In this document: positions 8,866 through 16,807 of the stretch, in pieces
Numbering within the stretch: position 1 is the first letter of the stretch
Layout: each line of letters begins with the position of its first letter
Assembly (NCBI GenBank): GCA_902594815.1
Contig: CACJNL010000009.1
Coordinates: 1 to 59,393 of the forward strand
DNA from: an uncultured Alphaproteobacteria bacterium
GTDB lineage: Bacteria; Pseudomonadota; Alphaproteobacteria; HIMB59; GCA-002718135
Direction of reading: 5' to 3'
DNA length: 59,393 nucleotides
The notes under the pieces: model-generated
The model's database searches: none
The model's input: the letters and a program-made list of their open reading frames with translations, nothing else
What the model was told of the DNA's origin: nothing
Translations under genes and position numbers: made by a program

Positions 8866-11262
8866 ATGAAATTTACACTGAATTGGCTCAAAGATCATCT
8901 AGAGACCTCAAGAGATTTAAATACAATTGTTGAAACACTTACAAATATTGGTTTGGAAATAGAAAATGTTGAAGATAAATCAAAAACTTTTAATGATTTT
9001 ACAGTTGCTGAGATTTTAAAAGCAGAACAGCATCCGGATGCAGACAGACTTAAAGTTTGTAGTGTTAAAACTATTGATGGAACATTTCAAGTAGTCTGTG
9101 GAGCACCAAATGCGCGTACAGGTATGAAAGGTATCTTTGCTCCAGAAAATAGTTTTATTCCAGGGACAGGAGTTAAATTAAAAAAATCTAAAATAAGGGG
9201 AGTAGAATCTTGTGGGATGCTTGTTTCTGAGAGAGAGATGGGAATATCAGATGAGCACGATGGGATCATAGAAGTTGATGTAAAATATAAACTTGGCGAG
9301 AAATTTATCGAAGTATTCAATCTTGACGATCCAGTCATAGAAATAAATATTACTCCAAATAGAGGTGACTGCTTATCTATCAGAGGAATTGCTAGAGATT
9401 TAGCGGCAGCAGGATTAGGAACATTAAAAGAAAATGTGCTAATCAAAAGTATTCCAGGAACATTCGAAAGTCCTATTAAATGGGAAAAAGAGTTTGGTGG
9501 TGATGAAGAGTATCTCTGCCCAGGTGTTGCCGGAAGGTATTTTAAAAATGTTACCAATAAAGAGAGCCCGTTATGGCTTCAGCAAAGATTAAAAGCGATT
9601 GGGTTAAGGCCAATCTCTGCATTAGTTGATATTACTAATTACATTACCTATGATTTAGGAAGACCATTACATGTGTATGATGCAGATAAAATTGAAGGTA
9701 ATCTTAAAATGCGTTTTGCAAAAAAAAATGAAACTTGTTTAACTCTCGATGATGAAAAAAGAGAGTGCACTTCAGATATGATTGTAATTTCAGATAATAA
9801 ACAACTTCATGGCATTGGTGGTGTGATGGGAGGTTTTGATAGTGGATGCAGTCTCGACACCAAAAATGTTTTTTTGGAAGTGGCATTATTTGATCCTATT
9901 TCTGTTACTAAAACTGGAAGACACCTGAAACTTCAAAGCGATGCTAGATACAGATTTGAGAGAGGAATAGATTCAACATCAATAGAATGGGGAGTAGATG
10001 CCGCAACGAATATGATTACTGATTTATGTGGTGGCGAAGTAAGTGATACTGTTAAAACTAAAGTTTTAGATAATAAACAGTCTAAAATAACTTTTAATAC
10101 AAGCAAAGTTAAGTCTCTTGGAGGCTTAGAAATCAACAATGATAAACAAAAATCTATTTTAGAGTCTTTAGGTTTTAATATCGTTGAGAAAAATAATATT
10201 TTTGAAATAACGGTTCCAAGTTTTAGACCTGATATTGAGGGAGAAGCAGATATTGTTGAAGAAATTTTGAGAATATATGGTTTTGATGAAATACCTCTTA
10301 CAGATGTAAGTGACAAACTTAATAAGAAACAAGTATTAAGTTCAGAGTTAAAGTCCTTTTATAAAATTAAGAGAATAATTGCTAATCAAGGTTATCTTGA
10401 AGCAGTGACATGGTCTTTTATGGATGAAAAAGCTGCAAAGTTGGTTTCTGGAGATCTAATAGAAATAAAAAATCCCATTAGTGCTGATTTAAGTGTGATG
10501 CGACCATCTAATATTCCAAATTTGTTGAATGCAATTAATTTAAATAAATCGAAAGTTGTTAATAATGGCAAACTATTTGAAGTTGGCCCAATATTTGATG
10601 CAGCTATAGAAAACAAACAAACTAATGTTGCAACAGCAATAGGATATGGAAAGATTAACGGAGGAAATTGGAATTCTGTAAATCAAAATTTTGATGTTTT
10701 TGCCATTAAATCAGATCTTATGCGAATTTTAAAATCTTTAAATGTACCTATAGATAACCTTCTTTATGAAAATATAGATAATAAGGTTTTTCATCCTGGT
10801 AAATCATCATCGTTGCGAATTGGAAAAAATATAATTGCAAATTTTGGTGATCTGAATCCAATATTACTAAAATCTCTTGATATTAATAACTCAGTTGTTG
10901 CTTTTGAAATTTTCACAGACACATTAGCCCAATTTTTGGCAAAAAAGACTTCAACAATTTCTGCTTTCGATAATAATCCTTACCAGATGGTAGAGAGAGA
11001 TTTTGCTTTTTTATTTCCAAATTCAGTAAAAGCAAATGATATAATCAATAAAATAAAAAAAATAGATAAGAAAATTATTGAAAAGGTATCAATTTTTGAT
11101 GTTTATGAGGGCGAAAAAATAAATACTGATTTAAAAAGCATTGCCATAAGAGTTTTGTTACAGCCAATTGAAAAAACTTTTAATGATGAAGAGATAGAAA
11201 ATATATCAAATCAAATTATAGATACAGTTATCACTAACTTTTCAGCATCATTAAGAAAGTAA
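8866..11262 (+). CDS. pheT: phenylalanine-tRNA ligase beta subunit
   Basis: A 798-residue beta subunit of normal length. Domains in order are an N-terminal B1 part, an EMAP-like OB fold (about 40-150, with [14 protein letters not shown]), the B3/B4 editing region (about 205-380), the B5 domain (about 405-480, [14 protein letters not shown] and [14 protein letters not shown]), a catalytic-like core, and the C-terminal ferredoxin-like anticodon-binding FDX-ACB domain (about 700-798). It supplies editing and tRNA binding to the PheST enzyme. Its stop codon overlaps the lepA start (TAATG). Confidence 0.96.
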   Translation: MKFTLNWLKDHLETSRDLNTIVETLTNIGLEIENVEDKSKTFNDFTVAEILKAEQHPDADRLKVCSVKTIDGTFQVVCGAPNARTGMKGIFAPENSFIPGTGVKLKKSKIRGVESCGMLVSEREMGISDEHDGIIEVDVKYKLGEKFIEVFNLDDPVIEINITPNRGDCLSIRGIARDLAAAGLGTLKENVLIKSIPGTFESPIKWEKEFGGDEEYLCPGVAGRYFKNVTNKESPLWLQQRLKAIGLRPISALVDITNYITYDLGRPLHVYDADKIEGNLKMRFAKKNETCLTLDDEKRECTSDMIVISDNKQLHGIGGVMGGFDSGCSLDTKNVFLEVALFDPISVTKTGRHLKLQSDARYRFERGIDSTSIEWGVDAATNMITDLCGGEVSDTVKTKVLDNKQSKITFNTSKVKSLGGLEINNDKQKSILESLGFNIVEKNNIFEITVPSFRPDIEGEADIVEEILRIYGFDEIPLTDVSDKLNKKQVLSSELKSFYKIKRIIANQGYLEAVTWSFMDEKAAKLVSGDLIEIKNPISADLSVMRPSNIPNLLNAINLNKSKVVNNGKLFEVGPIFDAAIENKQTNVATAIGYGKINGGNWNSVNQNFDVFAIKSDLMRILKSLNVPIDNLLYENIDNKVFHPGKSSSLRIGKNIIANFGDLNPILLKSLDINNSVVAFEIFTDTLAQFLAKKTSTISAFDNNPYQMVERDFAFLFPNSVKANDIINKIKKIDKKIIEKVSIFDVYEGEKINTDLKSIAIRVLLQPIEKTFNDEEIENISNQIIDTVITNFSASLRK

Positions 11263-13064
11263 TGAAAGATCTATCAAGTATAAGGAATTTTTCTATAGTT
11301 GCGCATATAGATCATGGTAAATCAACATTAGCTGATAGATTAATACAATTTTGTGGAGGATTAACAGATAGAGAAATGAAAGAGCAAGTTCTGGATTCTA
11401 TGGAATTGGAGAGGGAACGTGGAATTACAATTAAGGCACAAACAGTTCGACTAAACTATACGGCAAAGGATGGTAAGCAATATATTCTAAACATTATGGA
11501 TACCCCAGGACACGTAGATTTTTCATATGAAGTATCTAGATCTTTGGCTGCTTGTGAGAGCTCTTTATTAATAGTGGACTCTACTCAAGGTGTTGAAGCA
11601 CAAACACTTGCTAATGCGTATCAAGCAATTAACAATGATCATGAAATTTTACCAGTATTGAATAAGGCAGATCTGCCTTCATCTGAGCCTGAAAAAATTA
11701 AAGATCAGATAGAGGATGTTCTAGGTATAGACTCTTCTGATGCATCTTTGGTATCAGCTAAAACAGGGCAAGGTGTTGAGGAATTACTAGAAAAGATAGT
11801 AGCAAAATTACCTTCTCCAAAAGGAGAATTAGATGAGCCTCTTAAATGTATGCTTGTTGATAGTTGGTACGATAGCTATCTTGGAGTAATCGTTTTAGTA
11901 AGAGTTATAAATGGTCAACTAAAAAAAAATCAAAAAATAAGATTTATGGCTGCTGGAGCTACACATACTATTGATAGAGTAGGTATCTTCTCCCCTAAGC
12001 CAACTGAAGTTGATACGCTTGGTCCAGGAGAAATTGGATTCATTAATTCTGGAATTAAAAGTGTGTCTGATTGTAAGGTTGGTGACACAATAACTGAGGA
12101 AAAGAGTCCAACAACTGAAGCACTACCCGGATTCAAACCATCTCAACCAGTTGTTTTTTGTGGTATGTTTCCAGTTGACTCTGATGATTATGAGCATTTG
12201 CGAGACAGTATGGTTAAGCTTGCTTTAAATGACTCAAGTTTTTCATATGAACCAGAAGTTAGTCCTGCACTAGGTTATGGTTTTCGGTGTGGTTTTTTAG
12301 GCTTACTTCACCTAGAAATTATTAGAGATAGATTTGATTTAGAATTTAATCTTGAGCTTGTAACCACAGCACCGTCAGTAGTTTATAAAATTAACATGAA
12401 AGATAGATCAGTGGTTGATCTTCACAATCCAACAGATATGCCTGATCCCGTTCGAGTTGAGTCTATAGAAGAGCCATGGATAAAAGCGACGATTATTGTA
12501 CCAGATGAATACCTGGGAGCAGTCTTGGAATTATGTACATCTAAAAGAGGTATTCAAATTAATCTAAATTATGCTGGCACGCGAGCAATGGTAGAATACA
12601 AACTTCCACTGAATGAAGTAGTTTTTGATTTTTATGATCGATTAAAATCAATTACAAAAGGATATGCAAGTTTTGATTATGAATTAATTGGTTACGAAGT
12701 AAATGATTTAGTGAAGGTAAGCATTATGATTAATGGTGACCCTGTCGACGCGTTATCTTTAATTGTTCACAGAGATAGATCTCAGCAACGAGGAAGAGCA
12801 CTATGTGAACGTCTTAAAGATCTAATTCCAAGACAACAGTTTAAAGTAGCTATTCAAGCTGCAATAGGTGGAAAAATTATTGCAAGAGAAACAGTTGCTT
12901 CATTTAGAAAAGATGTTACTCAAAAATTATATGGTGGAGATGTAACGCGTAAAAATAAACTTTTGGATAAGCAAAAAAAGGGAAAAAAAAGAATGAGACA
13001 ATTTGGAAAAGTTGATATTCCTCAGAATGCTTTTCTGAATGCTTTAAAGATGAATGAAAATTAA
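11262..13064 (+). CDS. lepA: elongation factor 4 (LepA)
   Basis: A 600-residue translational GTPase of normal size. G1 is AHIDHGKST (14-22), G3 is DTPGHVDF and G4 is NKADL. Domain II, two EF-G-like domains (with [15 protein letters not shown]) and the unique C-terminal domain containing [21 protein letters not shown] follow. It binds ribosomes and aids initiation or back-translocation under ionic stress. It overlaps pheT by one base (TAATG) and is the last gene before the tRNA-Ser integration site. Confidence 0.97.
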   Translation: MKDLSSIRNFSIVAHIDHGKSTLADRLIQFCGGLTDREMKEQVLDSMELERERGITIKAQTVRLNYTAKDGKQYILNIMDTPGHVDFSYEVSRSLAACESSLLIVDSTQGVEAQTLANAYQAINNDHEILPVLNKADLPSSEPEKIKDQIEDVLGIDSSDASLVSAKTGQGVEELLEKIVAKLPSPKGELDEPLKCMLVDSWYDSYLGVIVLVRVINGQLKKNQKIRFMAAGATHTIDRVGIFSPKPTEVDTLGPGEIGFINSGIKSVSDCKVGDTITEEKSPTTEALPGFKPSQPVVFCGMFPVDSDDYEHLRDSMVKLALNDSSFSYEPEVSPALGYGFRCGFLGLLHLEIIRDRFDLEFNLELVTTAPSVVYKINMKDRSVVDLHNPTDMPDPVRVESIEEPWIKATIIVPDEYLGAVLELCTSKRGIQINLNYAGTRAMVEYKLPLNEVVFDFYDRLKSITKGYASFDYELIGYEVNDLVKVSIMINGDPVDALSLIVHRDRSQQRGRALCERLKDLIPRQQFKVAIQAAIGGKIIARETVASFRKDVTQKLYGGDVTRKNKLLDKQKKGKKRMRQFGKVDIPQNAFLNALKMNEN

Positions 13065-13073
13065 ATTTTTAAT

Positions 13074-13163
13074 GGAGAGATGTGAGAGTGGTTTAATCAG
13101 CACGCTTGGAAAGCGTGTATAGTAGCAATACTATCGAGGGTTCGAATCCCTCTCTCTCCGCCA
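13074..13163 (+). tRNA. tRNA-Ser (anticodon GGA)
   Basis: A 90-nt type II tRNA with CCA encoded. Acceptor strands GGAGAGA (13074-13080) and TCTCTCC (13153-13159) pair fully. The anticodon stem CACGC/GCGTG encloses the loop TTGGAAA, giving anticodon GGA at 13108-13110 (serine UCC/UCU). A long variable arm (TATAGTAGCAATACTATC) and the GGTTCGAATCC T-arm follow. It is the intact target gene of the integrated units to its right. Its 3' 77 bases (13092-13168) recur at 15695-15771 with a single mismatch and at 16732-16807 with five. Confidence 0.97.
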
Positions 13164-13210
13164 TAAATAATAATATTTCTTTTAACTCTATTTTACTAAA
13201 ATTAATTTTT

Positions 13211-13230
13211 GGCACACATATGGCACACAT
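13211..13230 (+). repeat. paired GGCACACAT motif, copy 1
   Basis: GGCACACAT at 13211-13219 is repeated at 13222-13230, one helical turn (11 bases) apart. It lies 47 bases after the tRNA-Ser CCA. Related pairs with the same 11-base period and orientation occur at 14520, 15815 and 16656. Position and geometry suggest recombinase arm-type binding sites. Confidence 0.6.
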
Positions 13231-13283
13231 GAAGTTATATTTTTAATTACTTTTTGTGTATGATTCTGTAAGGAAAGATATTT

Positions 13284-13586
13284 ATGTTTGATAATTTTAA
13301 ACAAAAAGATATTTTTTGGGTGGCGCCTATAATTACTTTATGTCTTGCTATCCTACCTATGCCAATTGGTTTTTATACACTAACGCGAATAATTATCTGT
13401 GGTAGCTCAGTTTATTTTGCTTATAATTTTTACAAATCTAAAGAGGTAACCAATACTTGGATTTTTGGTTTTTTTGCAATTTTATATAACCCAATTATTC
13501 CCGTATATTTATATGAAAAAATAATTTGGACTGTAATAAATATAGTTACAATTTATTTTTTTTATATTAACCGAAAGAAGGTTTAA
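13284..13586 (+). CDS. small membrane protein, DUF6804-like
   Basis: A 100-residue integral membrane protein with about three or four hydrophobic helices (roughly 10-28, 30-45, 55-72, 78-95). The PIGFYTLTRIIICGSS and WIFGFFAILYNPIIPVYL segments resemble DUF6804 proteins, a family of unknown function common in bacterial accessory DNA. AAGGAA precedes the ATG and a TATGAT box lies about 20 bases upstream. It is the first gene of cassette 1 and is followed 6 bp later by another membrane gene. Family assignment is from memory of the pattern and is moderate. Confidence 0.7.
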   Translation: MFDNFKQKDIFWVAPIITLCLAILPMPIGFYTLTRIIICGSSVYFAYNFYKSKEVTNTWIFGFFAILYNPIIPVYLYEKIIWTVINIVTIYFFYINRKKV

Positions 13587-13592
13587 CTTTAT

Positions 13593-13865
13593 ATGAGTTT
13601 AAATATTATAGCGTGGATAGTTGTTATGTTTTTTGCTCTCGGGTGGACCCTTGGTATGTTTCAAGAAAGATTTAGAACTAGATCAAATATGCTTGCTGTC
13701 ATCTGGTGGTGGTTATCTATAGCTGCAGTATTTACACTTTCAATTTCTCCTTTTCATTTGTTTTATATTATGCCTCTTGCAGCAATCATGAGTATTCTTA
13801 TACCAGGTCTTTTTGGTTCAATAATATTGATTGCTATCTTTTATATTATTTTTAACTACTTTTAA
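13593..13865 (+). CDS. small membrane protein of unknown function
   Basis: A 90-residue very hydrophobic protein with three predicted helices: an N-terminal one (about 5-22) followed by the basic loop QERFRTRSN, then about 34-55 and 60-88. I do not recognise the family. It sits between two other small membrane genes, 6 bp after the first and overlapping the next by one base (TAATG), so all three are likely one transcript and may form a complex. Confidence 0.6.
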   Translation: MSLNIIAWIVVMFFALGWTLGMFQERFRTRSNMLAVIWWWLSIAAVFTLSISPFHLFYIMPLAAIMSILIPGLFGSIILIAIFYIIFNYF

Positions 13866-14281
13866 TGAAAACAAAATTCATAAGCTTATTGGTTTCAATT
13901 TTATATCTTCCCTTAATTTTTATTGGTCAATTTATTGGCAATATAATTGGTTCTTTACTAACACCTATTATTAAAACTTTTGATTTGTTATGGATTTCGT
14001 GGATTATTAATTTCATTTCAGATATTTTATTTATGTTAATTGGCGGTGTAATTGGTGGATTAATCTGTGGTTTTATAATTTCAAAAATTTATAAAAGTTT
14101 TAATTTTTTTTATGTTTCAATATTCCCTTGGTCAATAACCTTACTTTATGTAATGGCTATTTTTTTAATAGCCCCTTCGTATGGACAAGAGATAAGCATG
14201 ATATCATTTGGTGATGCGGGTGCTTGTCTTTTATCAGTAATTTTCTTTCATATTTATCTTAGAGATAAAGAAATTAATTAA
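13865..14281 (+). CDS. membrane protein of unknown function
   Basis: A 138-residue integral membrane protein with about four helices. A glycine-rich segment MLIGGVIGGLICGF lies near 55-70, and the last helix is followed by the charged end RDKEIN. The family is not recognised. Its start overlaps the previous stop (TAATG). The minus-strand 58-residue gene converges on its end with a 10 bp gap. Its role in the cassette is unknown. Confidence 0.6.
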   Translation: MKTKFISLLVSILYLPLIFIGQFIGNIIGSLLTPIIKTFDLLWISWIINFISDILFMLIGGVIGGLICGFIISKIYKSFNFFYVSIFPWSITLLYVMAIFLIAPSYGQEISMISFGDAGACLLSVIFFHIYLRDKEIN

Positions 14282-14291
14282 ATTAATTATT

Positions 14292-14468
14292 TTATCTCAA
14301 TTTTTTTATTTCTCTATATTGCCAATAAATTATCCCGAAAAGAATTAAGACAAATACCGGATATCCAATAATAAATATTAAAATATTAATCAGTTCATAA
14401 GTCGTCCCAGTAAGTTTTGCTAAGTTTGCTAAAAAATCTACACACCAGTAAAATATATAATCAATCAT
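14292..14468 (-). CDS. 58-residue membrane protein (short gene)
   Basis: A minus-strand ORF encoding a 58-residue protein starting MIDYIFYWCVDFLANLAKLTG and ending in a basic tail REIKKLR. It has an amphipathic N-terminal half with a TGTTYELIN motif and one hydrophobic helix (about 28-48). AAAGGAA lies 7 bases before the ATG, a good ribosome site in a region otherwise without a gene. The pattern resembles small hypothetical proteins I associate with marine bacterial and phage genomes, but I cannot name a family. It lies between the membrane gene trio and the protease in cassette 1. Confidence 0.6.
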   Translation of the reverse strand: MIDYIFYWCVDFLANLAKLTGTTYELINILIFIIGYPVFVLILFGIIYWQYREIKKLR

Positions 14469-14519
14469 ATTAAATTCCTTTGTTGCAAACTTTTACCTTT
14501 AAAAAGTGTTCAAATTTTG

Positions 14520-14539
14520 GGCACACATAAGGCGCACTC
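14520..14539 (+). repeat. paired GGCACACAT motif, copy 2 (internal)
   Basis: GGCACACAT (14520-14528) and GGCGCACTC (14531-14539) again lie 11 bases apart, preceded by a similar T-rich run. No tRNA fragment is found at the distance seen for the other copies. It lies 57 bases before the serine protease ATG and may mark the start of an older unit that lost its tRNA piece. Confidence 0.5.
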
Positions 14540-14595
14540 ACAAGCCTATTTTTCATCTTAATCCCATATCGATATTGTGGTAGAATTAAATCATA

Positions 14596-15609
14596 ATGAA
14601 AAAACTGACATCTTTTTTGGCGTTATTTATTTTTTTGATAGCGTTTGAATCTTTAGCTGAGCCTCATGTTTTAAAATGTGAAAAAGATTGTGGCACATTA
14701 GATATTAATGATGATTATACTTTTCAAGCCAGAATGGCACAGGGTGAAGATATGTGGGGATCTAATGTTACCTTTATTGAGGATGATATTATATTAAGTT
14801 CAGCACACATTTTAGGTTTTGAACCAGACAGAAGAAAAACATATTCTTGCGGTGCAGAAGCAGCTACAAAAAAAAATACAGATTGGTACCATCATAAAAA
14901 AAATATGTATGTTGTGGATGGAAAAAATTATCCTAAGGAAAAAATCATCATTGCAAAAGTATTAGACATATCAGCAAGAGCTACCGGTTGGCCTCCAGGC
15001 TACGATATAATAGTAGCGCATGTCGATCGGAATTGTAAAAAATGCACAAAGGGTCAAAATATTAAAATTACTCCCATACCAATTGCAAATAATTTACCAG
15101 AAATGAATACAAAGGCTCTTCACATAGTTGTTCCTGGAAACAGTGAAATGAACAAAGGAAGGTTCTATGATGATCATTTGCTTAATGGAAGAATATGGGG
15201 ATCTAAAAAAACCCCTTGTTCAAGACAAACTATAAAACATGATGGTACAAATAATCCACCTATGGTTTTCGACACATCGGGTAGCCCTGTTATTTTTAAA
15301 GAATGTGGTAAATATGTTGTTCATGGACTACATGGTAATGGAGCGGGTGATGGAAAATATATGTACGAATTTCTTCAATTACTTCAAACACAAAAAGAAT
15401 GGATACAGTCGGAGATTTATAGATGGACAGGAAGAACAGAAATGATTGATTCGTGTTCACCTACAGGAACAAGATCTTTTATGTCAGGAAGTGATTTTGA
15501 TGTTCAGCAAAGCAATTGTAAGAAAAAGCTTTATGATGATCACCCTTCACTTTTTCCAACTTGTAAAATCACAAATCAAAAAGGGGCTATTAAATTTCCT
15601 TTTAATTAA
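14596..15609 (+). CDS. secreted trypsin-like serine protease
   Basis: A 337-residue exported protein. A signal peptide (1-21, ...FESLA) precedes a chymotrypsin-fold domain. The putative triad is His71 (ILSSAHIL), Asp137 (GYDIIVAHV) and Ser228 (DTSGSPV, replacing the usual GDSGGP). About ten cysteines in the mature part suggest disulfides and a periplasmic or extracellular location. There is no clear Shine-Dalgarno; a TAGAAT box lies 9 bases before the ATG, so the transcript may be leaderless. Cassette 1 ends right after it. Substrate unknown; the atypical Ser motif leaves open loss of activity. Confidence 0.75.
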   Translation: MKKLTSFLALFIFLIAFESLAEPHVLKCEKDCGTLDINDDYTFQARMAQGEDMWGSNVTFIEDDIILSSAHILGFEPDRRKTYSCGAEAATKKNTDWYHHKKNMYVVDGKNYPKEKIIIAKVLDISARATGWPPGYDIIVAHVDRNCKKCTKGQNIKITPIPIANNLPEMNTKALHIVVPGNSEMNKGRFYDDHLLNGRIWGSKKTPCSRQTIKHDGTNNPPMVFDTSGSPVIFKECGKYVVHGLHGNGAGDGKYMYEFLQLLQTQKEWIQSEIYRWTGRTEMIDSCSPTGTRSFMSGSDFDVQQSNCKKKLYDDHPSLFPTCKITNQKGAIKFPFN

Positions 15610-15636
15610 ATTTCTCAATTCACTTACGATGTGCGA

Positions 15637-15694
15637 GCACACAAGATATTTACATTTTCACCTTTATTTTTCCTCGGAAACCCTAAACTTTTTA
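15637..15694 (+). repeat. right-end flank of cassette 1, homologous to 16674-16731
   Basis: The bases just left of the first tRNA fragment align without gaps to 16674-16731, about 70% identical (47 of 64 bases over 15637-15700). Both start with a GCACAC/GCGCAC motif and contain GAAACCC and AACTTT. Together with the tRNA fragment this makes a 135-bp repeat at constant offset 1037. It marks the shared right end of the two integrated units. Confidence 0.75.
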
Positions 15695-15766
15695 TTTAAT
15701 CAGCACGCTTGGAAAGCGTGTATAGTAGCAATACTATCGAGGGTTCGAATCCCTCTCTTTCCGCCA
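15695..15766 (+). pseudogene. partial tRNA-Ser copy 1 (attachment-site remnant)
   Basis: The 3' 72 bases of the tRNA-Ser gene, from the D-loop side through anticodon stem, variable arm, T-arm, acceptor 3' strand and CCA. Over the wider match 15695-15771 against 13092-13168, 76 of 77 bases are identical; the one change is in the acceptor strand (CTCTCC to CTTTCC). The 5' acceptor strand and most of the D-arm are missing, so it cannot fold as a tRNA. It is the junction left by tRNA-targeted integration. Confidence 0.9.
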
Positions 15767-15814
15767 TAAATTAAGATTTTTTCTTTAATGAAAAATACTC
15801 AGAATTTATTTGGA

Positions 15815-15832
15815 AGCACATAGGTAGCAATT
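15815..15832 (+). repeat. paired motif, copy 3
   Basis: AGCACAT (15815-15821) and AGCAATT (15826-15832), 11 bases apart, lie about 48 bases after the first tRNA fragment's CCA. That is the same place as copy 1 relative to the intact tRNA. The motif is degenerate compared with GGCACACAT. Confidence 0.45.
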
Positions 15833-15884
15833 TAACGCTTATTTCTGATCAACATTTCTTTTGATTGATGGTAGAATAATTGTG

Positions 15885-16646
15885 ATGTCAAAATTACTTA
15901 TCTTTTTTGTATTAGTTTTTTATTCTTTTTCAAATTCATATGCTAAACCACCCTATTGGGGTACAATATTTGATTTTCCTGATATTATTAATTCTAACGA
16001 CCCAACAACATTTCAAGAATTAATTTATGTTGGTCAAGATCATCGTGAAATGTTTGATCGAAGAAAAGGAGGGCGTTGGATAACAAAAAAAGTTTTTTTA
16101 TTTAATGCAATTTACGAAGATAGAACAATTGAAATTCAAGTTAATCCCGAGTTTAAAAATTATGAAAATGCTCTTGAAGAAGCTCTTACATATTCTAAAG
16201 TAATTGGACGGCTTCCAAATTTTTTACTTACTAATGTCAAAACCATTTGGATTCACAAAGGAAATAATGACTATGGCGGTGGCAATCAAAACCTACTTAT
16301 TCATATCGGGAGGAGCGTAGAATATGTTTCAAAAAAAATCCTTGAAGAGACATTTATTCATGAAGCTGGTCATACTTCGCTTGATTGGGATTGGGGAGGT
16401 GTAATTAATAAATCTCAATGGTACAAAGCTGCAAAAAAAGATAAAGAATATATTTCTGGATACGCAAAAAAATATCCAAAAAGTGAAGATGTTGCTGAAA
16501 GTATAGTAGCATGGATAGCTGTGCGCTATCGCTTAGATAGAATTTCTGATCGAAATGCAGAAATAATTTTAAAAACTATACCTAATCGATTAAAATTCTT
16601 TGATGAACAAAATTTTGATATGTATCCATTGGTGCCTCGTGAATAA
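15885..16646 (+). CDS. secreted zinc metallopeptidase-like protein
   Basis: A 253-residue exported protein using ATG 15885; an in-frame TTG at 15861 would put extra residues before a good signal peptide (1-20, ...SNSYA). HEAGHTSLD at 159-167 is an HExxH zinc motif, and EDVAES (201-206) could give the third ligand (Glu205) as in gluzincins. The rest (GTIFDFPDIINS near 26-37; GGGNQNLLIH) is not a family I can name. A TAGAAT box lies 7 bases before the ATG with no ribosome site, as in the protease gene of cassette 1. It is the sole gene of cassette 2. Confidence 0.75.
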   Translation: MSKLLIFFVLVFYSFSNSYAKPPYWGTIFDFPDIINSNDPTTFQELIYVGQDHREMFDRRKGGRWITKKVFLFNAIYEDRTIEIQVNPEFKNYENALEEALTYSKVIGRLPNFLLTNVKTIWIHKGNNDYGGGNQNLLIHIGRSVEYVSKKILEETFIHEAGHTSLDWDWGGVINKSQWYKAAKKDKEYISGYAKKYPKSEDVAESIVAWIAVRYRLDRISDRNAEIILKTIPNRLKFFDEQNFDMYPLVPRE

Positions 16647-16655
16647 TTTTGTGGT

Positions 16656-16673
16656 AGCACATAGGTTGCACTA
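16656..16673 (+). repeat. paired motif, copy 4
   Basis: AGCACAT (16656-16662) and TGCACTA (16667-16673), 11 bases apart, followed directly by GCGCACC. It lies about 60 bases left of the second tRNA fragment, right after the metallopeptidase stop, near the right end of cassette 2. Confidence 0.45.
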
Positions 16674-16731
16674 GCGCACCCAGTATTTATATTTTAATGT
16701 TTAATTTTTCTTAGAAACCCATAACTTTGTT
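16674..16731 (+). repeat. right-end flank of cassette 2, homologous to 15637-15694
   Basis: The second copy of the flank that precedes a tRNA fragment; it aligns without gaps to 15637-15694. The repeat continues into the tRNA fragment with no break, showing that both junctions derive from the same kind of element end. Confidence 0.75.
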
Positions 16732-16803
16732 TTTAATGAGCACGTTTGGAAAGCGTGTATAGTAGCAATACTATCGAGGGTTAGAATCCCTCTCTCTCAA
16801 CCA
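16732..16803 (+). pseudogene. partial tRNA-Ser copy 2 (distal attachment-site remnant)
   Basis: A more diverged copy of the tRNA-Ser 3' part. It has five differences over 76 bases to 13092-13167, including a C to T change in the anticodon stem, C to A in the T-loop GTTCGAA, and CG to AA at the acceptor end/discriminator. It lacks the 5' half and is not a functional tRNA. It lies 4 bases from the stop codon of yejF, so the island was inserted exactly between tRNA-Ser and the Yej operon. Confidence 0.88.
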
Positions 16804-16807
16804 TAAA

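Larger units (their letters stand above)
13164..15771 (+). mobile_element. tRNA-Ser-integrated cassette 1 (no integrase)
   Basis: The DNA between the intact tRNA-Ser and its first partial copy forms one integrated unit of about 2.6 kb. The left junction is the tRNA 3' end and the right junction is the 77-bp repeat at 15695-15771. A paired GGCACACAT motif lies 47 bp inside the left end, where a tyrosine recombinase would have arm sites. Cargo: three small membrane proteins on the plus strand, a 58-residue membrane protein on the minus strand and a secreted serine protease. No integrase, excisionase or replication gene is recognisable. A second internal motif at 14520 suggests that it may be two fused units. 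Confidence 0.7.

Noticed and set aside
15446-15769. 107-residue plus-strand ORF across the end of the protease gene and into the first tRNA fragment
   Set aside because: It overlaps the protease in another frame and its end is translated tRNA sequence; no ribosome site or family resemblance.
15695-16803. Partial tRNA-Ser copies as extra functional tRNAs
   Set aside because: Both lack the 5' acceptor strand and most of the D-arm and cannot fold.
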